Shown here piece by piece: positions 51,902 through 61,510 of a stretch of 64,000 bases of DNA. The first letter of the stretch is position 1. Each line of letters begins with the position of its first letter. Below the pieces are notes generated by a model. It did not search any database. It was not told the DNA's origin and saw only the letters and a program-made list of their open reading frames with translations. A program made the translations under genes and the position numbers. This DNA comes from Nevskia sp. (GTDB lineage Bacteria; Pseudomonadota; Gammaproteobacteria; Nevskiales; Nevskiaceae): NCBI GenBank assembly GCA_023229645.1, contig JALNYU010000003.1, positions 62,001 to 126,000 on the forward strand, in the 5' to 3' direction.

Positions 51902-54052
51902 TTAATGCGTGATCGCGGGGATTGCGTTGATCGCCGATTCGCGATTGGCCGGATTCGCCAAAGAAGCGACGCCTTGTTGCTCGAATGCTGTCGCCCAGAC
52001 CTCAAAATCCTTCGCCGGCAGGCCGCGGGTAAAGAAGAAGCCTTGCTGTAACTTACAGCCGAGGATGCGGAGCTGGCGCATTTGCTCGGTGTTCTCGACC
52101 CCTTCGGCGACCACTGCGAGATCAAGATTTTGCGCCAATGTTAGCGTTGCAGAGACAATCGCGAGTGCCTGCTTGGAAATGCCCATGCTGGTGACGAATA
52201 GCCGGTCGATTTTGATTTTGTCGATCGGCAAGCGCTGCAAATAGCTGAACGAGGAATAGCCGGTGCCGAAGTCGTCGAGCCCGATCCTGAAACCGAGTTT
52301 CTTGATTTCGGAGAGTACTTTGAGACTGTAATCGGTGGTGTCGAGTAACGCGCTTTCTGTTAGCTCAAATTCAATCGGCCGCTCGGTTTGGCCGGGGGGG
52401 ATCGGCAAATTACGCAAAATTTGTAGAATTTTGCCGTCGTGGACCTGCCGTACCGACAAATTCACCGCGATGCGTATTTTGCGATTTTGCGCCGCCCATT
52501 GCAGTGCTTGCTCGTGGGCGCGCATCAAGCAGAGTTCGCCGAGCTGATTGATGAGCCCGGATTCTTCGGCAACCTGAATGAACTCGCTCGGTAGCAAAAG
52601 GCCGTTTTCTGGGTGCCGCCAGCGAAGCAATGCTTCTGCGCCAACAACGCGACCGCGCTCAACGTCGATCACCGGCTGATAGAACGGTTCGAATTCGCCG
52701 CGTTCCAGACCGCGCCGGATATCGCTGGCAACCGCTAGCTGCCGCCGCATGCTGCTGGTTACTTGCGCCCCGGCGAAGCGGACGTTATTACGGCCGCTCT
52801 TTTTCGCCGCATACATCGCGGCGTCGGCACTGCTAATTATTTGGTCTGCGGTTTCGCCATCCCCTGGGAACTGCGCGATCCCAATCGAGACCGACATATT
52901 TAGCAGGTGATCGCCAAACGGATAGGTTTCGCCGAGGCCGCGAAGCAGGCAGTCCGCCTGCTCGCGCAACTGGCTGTCCAGCGCCGGGCCTGCGTCCAGT
53001 CGTTCGACCAGAATCGTGAACTTATCGCCGCCGTACCGACAGAGGAATGCGTCATAAGGCATAAAACGGTGCAGCCGCGACGTCGCTTCGCAAAGATAGC
53101 GGTCGCCCGCTTTGTGGCCGAACTTATCGTTGATCGCACGGAAGTTATCGAGATCGACGTAGAACAATGCTAGCGATTCGCCGGTTTTCCGGGCGCGTTC
53201 TACGGCGCGCTGCAGGTTTTCTTCGAGCCGCGCACGATTCCCGAGGCCAGTAAGCGGATCTTGATAGGCGAGGCGGCGCAACCGCTCGGCCTGGTCGCGG
53301 AATTGTCGCAGCGCGACCGCGATGTCGCCAAATTCATCTTGCGCGATAGGCGGCAGGTCGATTTCGATTTCGCCTGCGTTCAGTTGCCGGATCGCCGATA
53401 CCGCAGTCTGTAGCGGCTGAATGATGGAGCGAATCACGACTAACGTCAGTAATGTGCCGATCACGCCAGCGCTGATGATGATGATCCAGGCGAGACGAAT
53501 TGCATGCGCAACGCGTAGCCGCTCGCGGGCTTCGATCTCGGCGGCTTGCATATGCTCGCGCTGCGCAACCGTTTGCAACGTGCTCTCAATGAGCGCGAGG
53601 CTTTGCTGCAGCTCGGCGACCGACGAAGTTGCTTCGCTGTGCAGTCCACCCGCTAGCGCGCGCGTGGCGTTTAATACGTCAATAGGGATTTTGGGCAGCG
53701 TCTCGCGAATAATCTGCGCACTAGGGTGATCAAACTGCTCGACCACTCTTACGCGAGCTTCGAGCTCGCTTCTGGCCTTGGTGAAGGCTTGCTCGGCCTT
53801 TCGTTGACCGTCTTCATCTTTAAGCAAGATTGACGTCGACAGCTGACTTGCACGCTGCCGGAACAGGCTCATCGATTGTTCGGCTGACCAGATCGCTTCA
53901 AAGCGATGTTGCTGGTCTTGTTCGATTTTCTGAAATGCCTGATCGCGGTGAATCAAATAGCCCAACAAAACCGTAGCCGAGCCAAAAATGGCGATCAGGC
54001 CAAAGCAAAGAACAAACAGGCGCGCGCGAACGCTTAACGAAATTTTCTTCAT
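51902..54052 (-). CDS. Membrane GGDEF/EAL protein with degenerate GGDEF
   Basis: 716 residues: membrane segment 12-34, a helical periplasmic sensor to about 185, second membrane segment (about 186-208), HAMP, GGDEF domain and EAL domain. The diguanylate cyclase motif reads GGDKF (residues 341-345), with Lys in place of the key Glu, so cyclic di-GMP synthesis is doubtful. The EAL domain looks active: E473-A-L in GAEALLRW, the DDFGTGYSS loop and AEGVEN. It is thus probably a cyclic di-GMP phosphodiesterase controlled by a periplasmic signal, with the GGDKF domain possibly binding GTP. Confidence 0.92.
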   Translation of the reverse strand: MKKISLSVRARLFVLCFGLIAIFGSATVLLGYLIHRDQAFQKIEQDQQHRFEAIWSAEQSMSLFRQRASQLSTSILLKDEDGQRKAEQAFTKARSELEARVRVVEQFDHPSAQIIRETLPKIPIDVLNATRALAGGLHSEATSSVAELQQSLALIESTLQTVAQREHMQAAEIEARERLRVAHAIRLAWIIIISAGVIGTLLTLVVIRSIIQPLQTAVSAIRQLNAGEIEIDLPPIAQDEFGDIAVALRQFRDQAERLRRLAYQDPLTGLGNRARLEENLQRAVERARKTGESLALFYVDLDNFRAINDKFGHKAGDRYLCEATSRLHRFMPYDAFLCRYGGDKFTILVERLDAGPALDSQLREQADCLLRGLGETYPFGDHLLNMSVSIGIAQFPGDGETADQIISSADAAMYAAKKSGRNNVRFAGAQVTSSMRRQLAVASDIRRGLERGEFEPFYQPVIDVERGRVVGAEALLRWRHPENGLLLPSEFIQVAEESGLINQLGELCLMRAHEQALQWAAQNRKIRIAVNLSVRQVHDGKILQILRNLPIPPGQTERPIEFELTESALLDTTDYSLKVLSEIKKLGFRIGLDDFGTGYSSFSYLQRLPIDKIKIDRLFVTSMGISKQALAIVSATLTLAQNLDLAVVAEGVENTEQMRQLRILGCKLQQGFFFTRGLPAKDFEVWATAFEQQGVASLANPANRESAINAIPAITH

Positions 54053-54496
54053 TCCTGAGAGCGGCGCGTTATTTCATTGCCCATGGCGATTGCGGATTCT
54101 GCACGTTTCTAGGTTCGCTGTGAGCCATCATAGTTGAACTTGCTGGCCTTGTGCGCTGGCTTTTTTCACATTGTGAGGCGAAGTGCTGGCCGCGCTGCGA
54201 GGCGATACTAGGCTGCGGTCTCATTTCTATAAAATGCAAGACAGCCCCCTAAAACAAGATAAAACACGCTACGAGTTGGAAAATTTAACTAACGAGCGTT
54301 CGGCAGCAACGAAAATAAAGCGCTATTTGCTGAGTAGCACAACTCATAATATTAAGTATAAGTCGCAAAGTTAAGCTTGGCATTGCAATTCTGTTTTGAT
54401 TTATGGCCACGGCGCCCATCTTTCTAAGTCTTGTTTATCAGCGAATAGTTCCGTAGTGTTGAGACATTGAGGTCGAAATCTTATTATTTTTCACCT
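54053..54496. other. Intergenic region, about 440 bp
   Basis: No credible gene; a 63-residue frame from 54183 has no ribosome site and odd composition. AT-rich; must carry promoters for the divergent genes on both sides. Confidence 0.4.
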
Positions 54497-56269
54497 ATGC
54501 GCCTGCTGTCCTTATCTTTTTTTCTGGTTCTTAATGCGATACTTCCGGTGATGGCTGAAAAAGGATCTTTATTGACCCAAGCTGAAACGAGCCAGTTCAA
54601 GCAAACGGGCCGTTACGAAGAGGTTGAACGGCTGTGCAAGCAGTTTGCCGCGACTTGGCCTGACGCTGTGCATTGCGTTGAGTTCGGCCACACCCCCGAA
54701 GGTCGACCGCTCATGGCGCTTGCGATATCGCATAGCGGGGCGTTGACTCCGAAACAAGCCGCCAGTCGCGGAATTCCTGTCCTGGCCGTACAGGGCGGCA
54801 TTCACCCCGGCGAAAGCGACGGCAAAGACGCGGGATTTATTGCATTACGGGCGTTGCTGAGCGAAAAAAGTCAACCGGACTGGCTAAGCAAGATCACCGT
54901 GTTATTCGTGCCGGTGATCAACGTCGATGGGCACGAGCGGTTCGGGCCGTGGAATCGCCCGAATCAAGTCGGACCCGAGGCGATGGGATGGCGGACCACG
55001 GCGCAAAATCTGAATCTCAACCGAGATTATATGAAAGCAGACGCACCCGAAATGCGTGCATTATTACGACTGCTTGGTGAATGGGATCCCCTGGTCTACG
55101 CTGATTTGCACGTGACCGACGGTGCTGATTTCGAACACGACGTTTCGATCCAGGTCGAGCCGATTCACGAGGGTGCGGCTGAATTACAGCCTGCCGGGGT
55201 GCTATTGCGGGACGGCGTGATCAAGGCTTTGGCCGGAAAAGGCGCCTTACCCCTGCCGTTTTATCCGAGCTTGGTCCGGGAAGACGATCCCGCGTCCGGT
55301 TTTGCAGAAACAGCCTATTTACCAAGATTTTCGACCGGTTACTGGGCACTGCGCAACCGGTTTTCGATGCTAGTTGAGACCCATTCCTGGAAAAACTACG
55401 CAACTCGCGTAGGTATCACTGTTGATACGATTCAGGCCCTAGTTGAGCAGACCGCTGAGCATGGTCGAAGTTGGCTGGCGCTGGCGCATGCGGCAGATCA
55501 GGCTGCGGCGAAACTCGGCGGTTCGGATGTTGCGCTTAATCACGACACCGGTCCGCATGTCACGATGATCGATTTCCGTGGCTATGCCTACGTACGTGAG
55601 CCCTCGGCAATTTCTGGGCGTTTAGTTACGCGCTACGACGCTAGTAAGCCGCAAATTTGGCATGTCCCGTATCGGGATACGATCATCCCGACACTGACAG
55701 CGCGTGCGCCCAAAGGAGGCTATTGGATTCCCGCCGGCTATGCGAGTGAAGTCGCTGCTCGGTTAGAGGCGCACGGCGTACGCTTTCATACGCTGACCCA
55801 AGTGAAAACAGCAGTGCCAGTTGAAACGTTGCGGGCTGATGCGGTTTCGTTCAGCACGGTGCCGTTTGAAGGACGCATGATGTTAGATCTCAAAGGGCAG
55901 TGGCAGCCGGAATCCAGAGATTTACCGCCAGGCTCGCTATTTGTGCCGATTGCCCAAGCGAAAGCGCGGTTGGTTGTCGCCTTGCTTGAGCCGCAGGCGC
56001 CGGATTCATTCACCGCCTGGGGATTTTTTAATGCGGCGTTCGAGCAGAAGGAGTACATGGAGCCTTATGTCGCCGAGCAAGTTGCAACTGAAATGCTCAC
56101 GCGTGATCCGGCGTTAGCCGCTGAATTCGCGGCCAAATTGGCGACTGACGAAGTATTTGCGCGAGACAGCAAAGCACGGCTCGACTTTTTTTATCGACGG
56201 CATCCGTCTTGGGATGAGCGGTTCAATCTTTGCCCGGTGTATCGTACAGAAGACTTTGATTTTAAATAA
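54497..56269 (+). CDS. Secreted M14-family zinc carboxypeptidase
   Basis: About 590 residues from the ATG at 54497, which places a clean signal peptide (LLSLSFFLVLNAILPVMA) at the N-terminus; a TTG ten codons upstream also exists. Zinc ligands: His and Glu in GIHPGESDGK and the later His in YADLHVTDG; substrate-binding NLNRDY; catalytic Glu in LVETHSW. Cuts C-terminal residues from peptides, in the periplasm or outside. The C-terminal 250 residues form an extra domain. No ribosome site is obvious. Confidence 0.88.
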   Translation: MRLLSLSFFLVLNAILPVMAEKGSLLTQAETSQFKQTGRYEEVERLCKQFAATWPDAVHCVEFGHTPEGRPLMALAISHSGALTPKQAASRGIPVLAVQGGIHPGESDGKDAGFIALRALLSEKSQPDWLSKITVLFVPVINVDGHERFGPWNRPNQVGPEAMGWRTTAQNLNLNRDYMKADAPEMRALLRLLGEWDPLVYADLHVTDGADFEHDVSIQVEPIHEGAAELQPAGVLLRDGVIKALAGKGALPLPFYPSLVREDDPASGFAETAYLPRFSTGYWALRNRFSMLVETHSWKNYATRVGITVDTIQALVEQTAEHGRSWLALAHAADQAAAKLGGSDVALNHDTGPHVTMIDFRGYAYVREPSAISGRLVTRYDASKPQIWHVPYRDTIIPTLTARAPKGGYWIPAGYASEVAARLEAHGVRFHTLTQVKTAVPVETLRADAVSFSTVPFEGRMMLDLKGQWQPESRDLPPGSLFVPIAQAKARLVVALLEPQAPDSFTAWGFFNAAFEQKEYMEPYVAEQVATEMLTRDPALAAEFAAKLATDEVFARDSKARLDFFYRRHPSWDERFNLCPVYRTEDFDFK

Positions 56270-56313
56270 AAAATAATTCTTGGCTGTGTTGCTGTGTTTG
56301 CTTGATTAGGGAT

Positions 56314-57279
56314 TTAGGCGGCCGGCTTGACCGTTTTCGGTAGGCTGTTGGCGGGTGTTGACGCCTGACCGAGCGGCAGCGCGGCGCTAAGGCCGGCCAA
56401 TTGCGCTGAATGCGCCGTTAAGCGGTCGCCGATGTCACGGGTAAAAGCGCGTACGCGGGCGCTACGTCGGAGGTCCGGGTGCGTAAGAACCCATATCCCA
56501 AAACTGCCAGAGCGGCGTATTTCGGAGATGCGTTCCAATTCAGGTAAGGGGTCTGCGGCAAAGCAGGGCAGAATCGCGGCCCCCAAGCCGCAGCGCGCCG
56601 ATTCGTGCATCGCGGCGCTGGAATCAAAGCTATAGCGGCATCTCTGCATCGGAATTTCGTCGTTGAGCCAGCGCGCTTGCGGCGTCCGCGCGAGCCGTTC
56701 GTCAAAACCCAACCATTCATATTGATCAAGTGGGCGTTGCCGCCCAGCGCGATCGAGGTAGTCGCGATGCGCATAAGCGCAGAACGCAAGATCGGCGACG
56801 CGGCGACCGACTAGATTATCGGGCGGATTGCTGGTGGCGCGCACGACAACATCGGCATCGCGCCGCGACAAATCGGCCATTTGGTTATCCAAAGATAGAT
56901 CGATATATATATCTGGGAATAATTTTGAGAACTCGCCGAATAACTTCGGCAATAAAAATAGCCCGAGCAATTCACCCGTACTGACACGGATGTGGCCGGA
57001 TAATTTCAGATCGGAACCCAATAATTGCCGCTCGACGGCTAACGTTTCTGCCTCGATCCGCTTGGCGGTATCCGCGAGTACCTCGCCCTGAGGCGTTAAT
57101 CGATAGCCGTTGCGCTGCCGCTCAAATAGCCGTACATCAAGGGTTTTTTCGAATTGCTCGAGCCGGCGATAGACGCTCGATTGATTGACGCACAGCACCT
57201 TAGCCGCCCCACCCAGGCTCCCGGCGCGGGCGATGGCGAGGATGTAACGAAGGTCGTCCCAGTCGATACCTGAGCTCAT
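56314..57279 (-). CDS. LysR-family transcriptional regulator
   Basis: About 321 residues from the ATG at 57279, which has TAGGAG upstream (the frame is open to 57348). N-terminal winged HTH (DLRYILAIARAGSLGGAAKVLCVNQSSVYRRLEQFEKTLDVRLFER) and a substrate-binding domain after residue 90. The LysR group with short HTH spacing and a C-terminal tail often controls nearby oxidoreductase genes; the divergent SDR at 57635 is the likely target. Confidence 0.92.
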   Translation of the reverse strand: MSSGIDWDDLRYILAIARAGSLGGAAKVLCVNQSSVYRRLEQFEKTLDVRLFERQRNGYRLTPQGEVLADTAKRIEAETLAVERQLLGSDLKLSGHIRVSTGELLGLFLLPKLFGEFSKLFPDIYIDLSLDNQMADLSRRDADVVVRATSNPPDNLVGRRVADLAFCAYAHRDYLDRAGRQRPLDQYEWLGFDERLARTPQARWLNDEIPMQRCRYSFDSSAAMHESARCGLGAAILPCFAADPLPELERISEIRRSGSFGIWVLTHPDLRRSARVRAFTRDIGDRLTAHSAQLAGLSAALPLGQASTPANSLPKTVKPAA

Positions 57280-57634
57280 AGCGCTCCTACATTTGTTTGC
57301 GAATTTGCAAAAGATATTTTCAATATTGTGGGCTGTTTGTGCGCGCATGCAAAGATTACCGTATGCAACATCTACAGACCGTAATTGCGCTAAATCAACG
57401 TGCTATTGCAGAAGCTGGCCGGATCGGCTCGTTAGTTTTCGGCTTTCTCCGGCTGTGTTCGACAAGGAATTTGTCCGAGTGTGCTCGGGCGGTCGGAACG
57501 CTCTCAGTTAAGGAGCTGACGTTTCTTTGAACCTATGAATTCCGCTTGCCTAGCTCGTCAGCTAAATCATCCCGTTTAACGCCAATATTGGCTGTTTATG
57601 GCGTGTTGTTCTACGTTCCCAATTAGGTTAGTTC
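57280..57634. other. Intergenic region between LysR and SDR genes
   Basis: 355 bp without a credible gene. It should hold the divergent promoters and LysR sites; no T-N11-A palindrome stood out strongly enough to report. Confidence 0.4.
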
Positions 57635-58387
57635 ATGAATAAAAACCAAGCTGTAGCGCTGATTACCGGTGCTTTGACCGGAATAGGGCGAGCCACTGCG
57701 ATCACATTTGCTAAGGCTGGATACCGTGTTGTTGTTTCTGGGCGGCGAGAGGTTGAAGGCGCGGCGTTGGTCAAGGAGTTAGCTGGCTTGGGCGCGAGCG
57801 CGCAGTTCGTCGCAGCCGATGTCCGGGATGAGGCGCAAGTGCGGTTTTTGGTTGAAGCGGCGGTAAAAGCATTCGGGCGCATTGACGTTGCCGTAAACAA
57901 CGCCGGTACGGAAGGTAGTACCGGCCCCATTTCGCAGCAAACCATTGAAAATTATGACCTCATATTCGATACAAACGTTAAGGGCGTTTTGCTGTCGATG
58001 AAATATGAAGTGCCGGTGATGGTGGCGCAAGGTAGCGGCAGCATCATTAATTTATCGTCGATTGCGGGCCATGTCGGATTCCCTGGGGCATCGGTATACG
58101 TTGCCAGTAAGCATGCCGTAGAAGGCTTGACTCGGACCGCGGCGCTAGAGGTCGCGGCGAGCGGAGTGCGTGTAAACGCGGTAGCGCCCGGCCCGGTGGA
58201 TACTGCGATGCTCGATCGCTTCTCAGGCGGTGGGGATAACAAGGCAGGTCTATTGGCGATGATGCCGAATAAGCGCGCAGCGGCCCCAGAAGAAATTGCG
58301 CAGGCGATTTTGTACCTAGCGTCGCCAACGGCGGCCTATGTGAACGGGCAAATCCTTACGCTTGACGGTGGCTACACCGCAGCCTAA
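57635..58387 (+). CDS. Short-chain dehydrogenase/reductase
   Basis: 250 residues with the classical SDR signatures: TGALTGIGRATA (cofactor loop), NNAGTEG, Ser in LSSIAG, YVASK (catalytic Tyr and Lys) and a glucose-1-dehydrogenase-like C-terminus ending LTLDGGYTA. Arg in SGRRE after the second strand suggests NADP(H). Substrate unknown. Followed after about 20 bp by the peroxiredoxin-like gene; divergent from LysR. Confidence 0.93.
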   Translation: MNKNQAVALITGALTGIGRATAITFAKAGYRVVVSGRREVEGAALVKELAGLGASAQFVAADVRDEAQVRFLVEAAVKAFGRIDVAVNNAGTEGSTGPISQQTIENYDLIFDTNVKGVLLSMKYEVPVMVAQGSGSIINLSSIAGHVGFPGASVYVASKHAVEGLTRTAALEVAASGVRVNAVAPGPVDTAMLDRFSGGGDNKAGLLAMMPNKRAAAPEEIAQAILYLASPTAAYVNGQILTLDGGYTAA

Positions 58388-58410
58388 TTTTTATATCCGG
58401 GAGAATGACC

Positions 58411-59115
58411 ATGCTTTTCGAGCGAATCGCCACCGATGATGTCAGCCTAGAGCAGCAACTCGCGAATTATTGCGCTGAGTACCTGAAGCTGCTGACGCCG
58501 GAGCAGGCCGCCAGAATCGAGCGGGCTACTGCGGAAATCATCTCTAGCCGGTTCGCTCGTTTGGCGCTCGGAGTGGGTGACGTCGCGCCTGATTTCGCTT
58601 TGCCGAATCAACATGGTCGTATTGTTCGTTTAGCGCATCGCCTAGCCGAGGGGCCGGTGGTATTGTTTTTCTACCGTGGCATGTGGTGCCCGTATTGCAA
58701 TATGACGCTGCGCGCGTACTCCAAGTTATTGGGGCCGATACGTGCTGCAGGGGGGAGTTTGCTGGCGATTTCACCGCAAACGCCGGAATCGACCGAACGC
58801 ACCGCCAGTAAAAATGGACTTGATTTTGAAGTGCTTTCGGATGTCGGCTCCGAAATCGCCAATGCATTCCGCGTTGCGTTCAAGCTACCGATTGAATTAC
58901 TGGATCTCTATACCGAAGTCGGCCACGTGATTCCGGAATACAACGGGACCGATGATGGCTTACTGCCGATTCCTGCAGCGTTTGTCATCGGAACTGATGG
59001 CGTCATCCGCCTCGCGCACGTCGATGCGGACTACCGCAAACGTCTGGAACCATCAGAAGCAGTCGCCGCGTTGTGTGCACTGCAGTCAGCGCGCACCTGG
59101 CGCGCACCGGTTTAA
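58411..59115 (+). CDS. AhpC/TSA-fold peroxiredoxin-like protein
   Basis: About 234 residues. The thioredoxin-fold active site reads FYRGMWCPYCNMTL, a CxxC in place of the peroxiredoxin P-x3-T-x2-C, as in a known group of peroxiredoxin-like oxidoreductases. ATG at 58405 lies only one base after GGGAG, so the second ATG at 58411, seven bases away, is the better start. Transcribed with the SDR. Probably reduces disulfides or peroxides; substrate not known. Confidence 0.88.
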   Translation: MLFERIATDDVSLEQQLANYCAEYLKLLTPEQAARIERATAEIISSRFARLALGVGDVAPDFALPNQHGRIVRLAHRLAEGPVVLFFYRGMWCPYCNMTLRAYSKLLGPIRAAGGSLLAISPQTPESTERTASKNGLDFEVLSDVGSEIANAFRVAFKLPIELLDLYTEVGHVIPEYNGTDDGLLPIPAAFVIGTDGVIRLAHVDADYRKRLEPSEAVAALCALQSARTWRAPV

Positions 59116-59548
59116 GGCCAGTTTGCGCTCTGTACGATCACCAGACGCAGCCCGAAAAATTTAACTGCTCGGACATTGGTCAAATTACCGGTTGATCCTA
59201 GGGCGGCGGGTAGGGGATAGCAAGCGAATTTGAGCCTTGACCCCTGGACCAGGGTGCCATTCGTTATTACCGCCAGGGTTCAGGTTGATAAGTCCGCCGT
59301 AGGCCGTGTTACGCATGGGCCTTGGCAAACAATGGCGCCGCCGCGAATACGCGTATTAGCACGCGCTAAATCTTAGTTTGACCGCCATCAGCACGTGCCA
59401 TCTGTACGATTGGCTATAAAAGCGGGACGGAAACATATAGCAACGTCGTCGCGGGTTCGGCATCATCGCTGCCTGATTGAATTCATGATCGATTCAGCTT
59501 GTTTCAATGATCATGCTTCATCGTTAATGATTTTTAGGAGGACGAACT
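59116..59548. other. Intergenic region, about 430 bp
   Basis: No gene seen. Near the right end CATGATC (59484-59490) and GATCATG (59509-59515) form an inverted repeat about 20 bp before the ribosome site of the YHS gene and may be an operator (weak). Confidence 0.4.
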
Positions 59549-60031
59549 TTGAATTTACTAAAACGCTTTAGCGCAGTTGTTTGGCTGAGCTTGCTGTTAA
59601 CGGGAGTTGCCCACGCAGCAGAGCCGATCAATACCTTTGGACCCGGCGGCAGCTTTTTTAGCGATCCCAAGCGTACTGGCGTCGCAATTCGTGGCTACGA
59701 TACGGTTGCCTATTTCAAGGACAGCAAGCCTGTTCCCGGCAAAGACGAGTTTGTAACCGAGTGGATGGGCGCCAAATGGAAGTTTGCCAGCCAAGAGCAC
59801 TTGGATCTGTTCAAAGCCGATCCGACGAAGTATGCCCCGCAGTACGGCGGTTACTGCGCCTACGGTATCGCGAAAGATAACGTCGTCAAAATCGAGCCAG
59901 ATCAGTGGACAATCGCCGACGGCAAGCTGTATCTGAACTATGACGCTGACATCCAGAAAAAATGGAAAGGCGATCAGGCGGGCTACATCAAGCAAGCTGA
60001 TGGCAAATTTTCAACTTTGATCAAAAAATAA
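59549..60031 (+). CDS. YHS-domain secreted protein, copy 1
   Basis: 160 residues with a signal peptide (SAVVWLSLLLTGVAHA) and a YHS-type domain: GVAIRGYDTVAYF, TEWMGAKWKFASQEHLDLF and PQYGGYCAYG. YHS domains often bind metals. The start is TTG at 59549, supported by AGGAGG seven bases upstream and by the signal peptide. The second gene 61 bp downstream is a paralogue. Periplasmic; substrate unknown. Confidence 0.87.
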   Translation: MNLLKRFSAVVWLSLLLTGVAHAAEPINTFGPGGSFFSDPKRTGVAIRGYDTVAYFKDSKPVPGKDEFVTEWMGAKWKFASQEHLDLFKADPTKYAPQYGGYCAYGIAKDNVVKIEPDQWTIADGKLYLNYDADIQKKWKGDQAGYIKQADGKFSTLIKK

Positions 60032-60092
60032 GCAGTACGAACCCTGTTTGGGCCCGAATCCAGCCTCAGTTCACCTTACATAAGGAAATTAA

Positions 60093-60551
60093 ATGAAAAC
60101 AAACTTCTTCGGTAAAATCGTTGTTGCCGCTTCCGGCCTCTTCCTTCTGGCCACAGCGCACGCTGCCGCCCCGTTTTATTCTCCGGGTGGCGTTGCGATC
60201 AAAGGGTACGACCCCGTCGCCTATTTTTCCGATAGCAAGCCGGTGCCGGGTAGCGATGCCTATGTCACTGAATGGAAAGGGGTAAAATGGAAGTTCGCGT
60301 CGCAAGAACATCTGGATAAGTTTAAGGCCGAGCCAGAAAAGTACGCGCCGCAGTACGGCGGCTATTGCGCGTTCGGCACCTCACAAGGCCATTTGGCGCC
60401 GACTTCGCCGGCTGCTTGGACAATCAGCGACGGCAAGCTGTATCTGAACTACAACGAGCAGGTCCAGAAAAAATGGAGCAAGGATGTAGCCGGGTACAAC
60501 AAACTCGCCGACGAGCAGTTCGATACGCTGCTGAAAGGTCCTACTGAGTAA
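60093..60551 (+). CDS. YHS-domain secreted protein, copy 2
   Basis: 152 residues, about two thirds identical by eye to the gene just upstream over the domain (GVAIKGYDPVAYF, TEWKGVKWKFASQEHLDKF, YAPQYGGYCAFG), with a shorter N-terminus and different signal peptide. ATG at 60093. Probably a tandem duplication; the two are in one operon. Confidence 0.87.
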   Translation: MKTNFFGKIVVAASGLFLLATAHAAAPFYSPGGVAIKGYDPVAYFSDSKPVPGSDAYVTEWKGVKWKFASQEHLDKFKAEPEKYAPQYGGYCAFGTSQGHLAPTSPAAWTISDGKLYLNYNEQVQKKWSKDVAGYNKLADEQFDTLLKGPTE

Positions 60552-60598
60552 TCTGCTAGTTTCACTTGCATCAGCTGGTTCAGTGTGACTGGCGCTAT

Positions 60599-60623
60599 GG
60601 CCGGAGATGAGCAATCTCCGGCC
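60599..60623 (+). terminator. Strong hairpin after the YHS genes
   Basis: GGCCGGAGAT and ATCTCCGGCC form a perfect 10-bp stem with a 5-base loop 47 bp after the second YHS stop. Only GTTCGCATTT follows, so it is a terminator with a poor T-run. Confidence 0.6.
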
Positions 60624-61033
60624 GTTCGCATTTCTAGCGCGGTAACGTGCCAGGGTAGGCGTAGTGCCTGCAAGGCGTTAATATTGCGGCAAGATAGCCG
60701 TAAAAAATAAATAGGTAGCTATTTATAAATCGGAAAATAGCCCTATGTAACGAGTCTAGGTTGCAGCCAAGCGCCACTGCACCCGCTTAAAGGCGGTGAT
60801 CGCTAGTGAAGATTTTTTACTTGGTACTTGTTGGCCGTTGTGATTGGACGGCCTGCCCAGATTGAAAAAAGGCCTAATCTTTAATTAATTGGATGTGTCA
60901 AGCGGCTAAATTAATGTTCGATTGAACGATCGGATATAAATTTAGAGCAGGGTGGCATATCGAAAAATTTGTATCTTGGGCACGATGCTAGCGAGCTTTA
61001 GGTATAGCGTGCCGTAAAACGAGGTAAGCGGTA
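60624..61033. other. Intergenic region, about 410 bp
   Basis: AT-rich, no gene seen on either strand. Should hold the promoter of the following operon. Confidence 0.4.
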
Positions 61034-61510
61034 ATGCGTGAGCGACTACTGAAGCGGCTGTACCGGTTGATGGATAGCCCGCAAGGCGCTGTCCTCGGCG
61101 GCCTCTTTTATGGAACCTGGGCGCTCATCGTAAACCGCCACGCCGGTTGGCCGCACGCCGGTGTGATTGCTGCGACACATTGGCTGCTCAGTGCCTCAAT
61201 TACTTACGGCAGTGTCACGTTGATGCGGACGCTGTTCTGGTTGCCGCGAGATCCGCGGAACGGGGCCTTACTGTCGGCAATTGGCAGTTTGGTACTCACT
61301 TATACACTGTTGATTGGCGTTCACTACATGATTGGTACCCCACAAATTCTTATTACACTCGCGCCCGGTTTGGTGCCGACGATAGGCTTTGCAAGCGTGT
61401 ATTCGTCTCTGCTCTTGCGTGAGACGATTGATCCTGTTTGGAATTTAAGCCTGTCGCGCGCCACGCCCGCGCTCGTGCCGTTGCAAGGAGGTCGTAATGC
61501 ACGCGCGTGA
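61034..61510 (+). CDS. Small integral membrane protein
   Basis: 158 residues with about four hydrophobic segments; no family recognised. First gene of a tight operon: it overlaps the DinB-like gene by 14 bp. GAGG lies nine bases before the ATG. Function unknown; the two following genes suggest a role at the membrane in modifying a small molecule or peptide. Confidence 0.78.
   Translation: MRERLLKRLYRLMDSPQGAVLGGLFYGTWALIVNRHAGWPHAGVIAATHWLLSASITYGSVTLMRTLFWLPRDPRNGALLSAIGSLVLTYTLLIGVHYMIGTPQILITLAPGLVPTIGFASVYSSLLLRETIDPVWNLSLSRATPALVPLQGGRNARA

Noticed and set aside
54183..54374. A 63-residue frame between the GGDEF/EAL and M14 genes
   Set aside because: No ribosome site and no recognisable features; AT-rich intergenic DNA easily gives such a frame.
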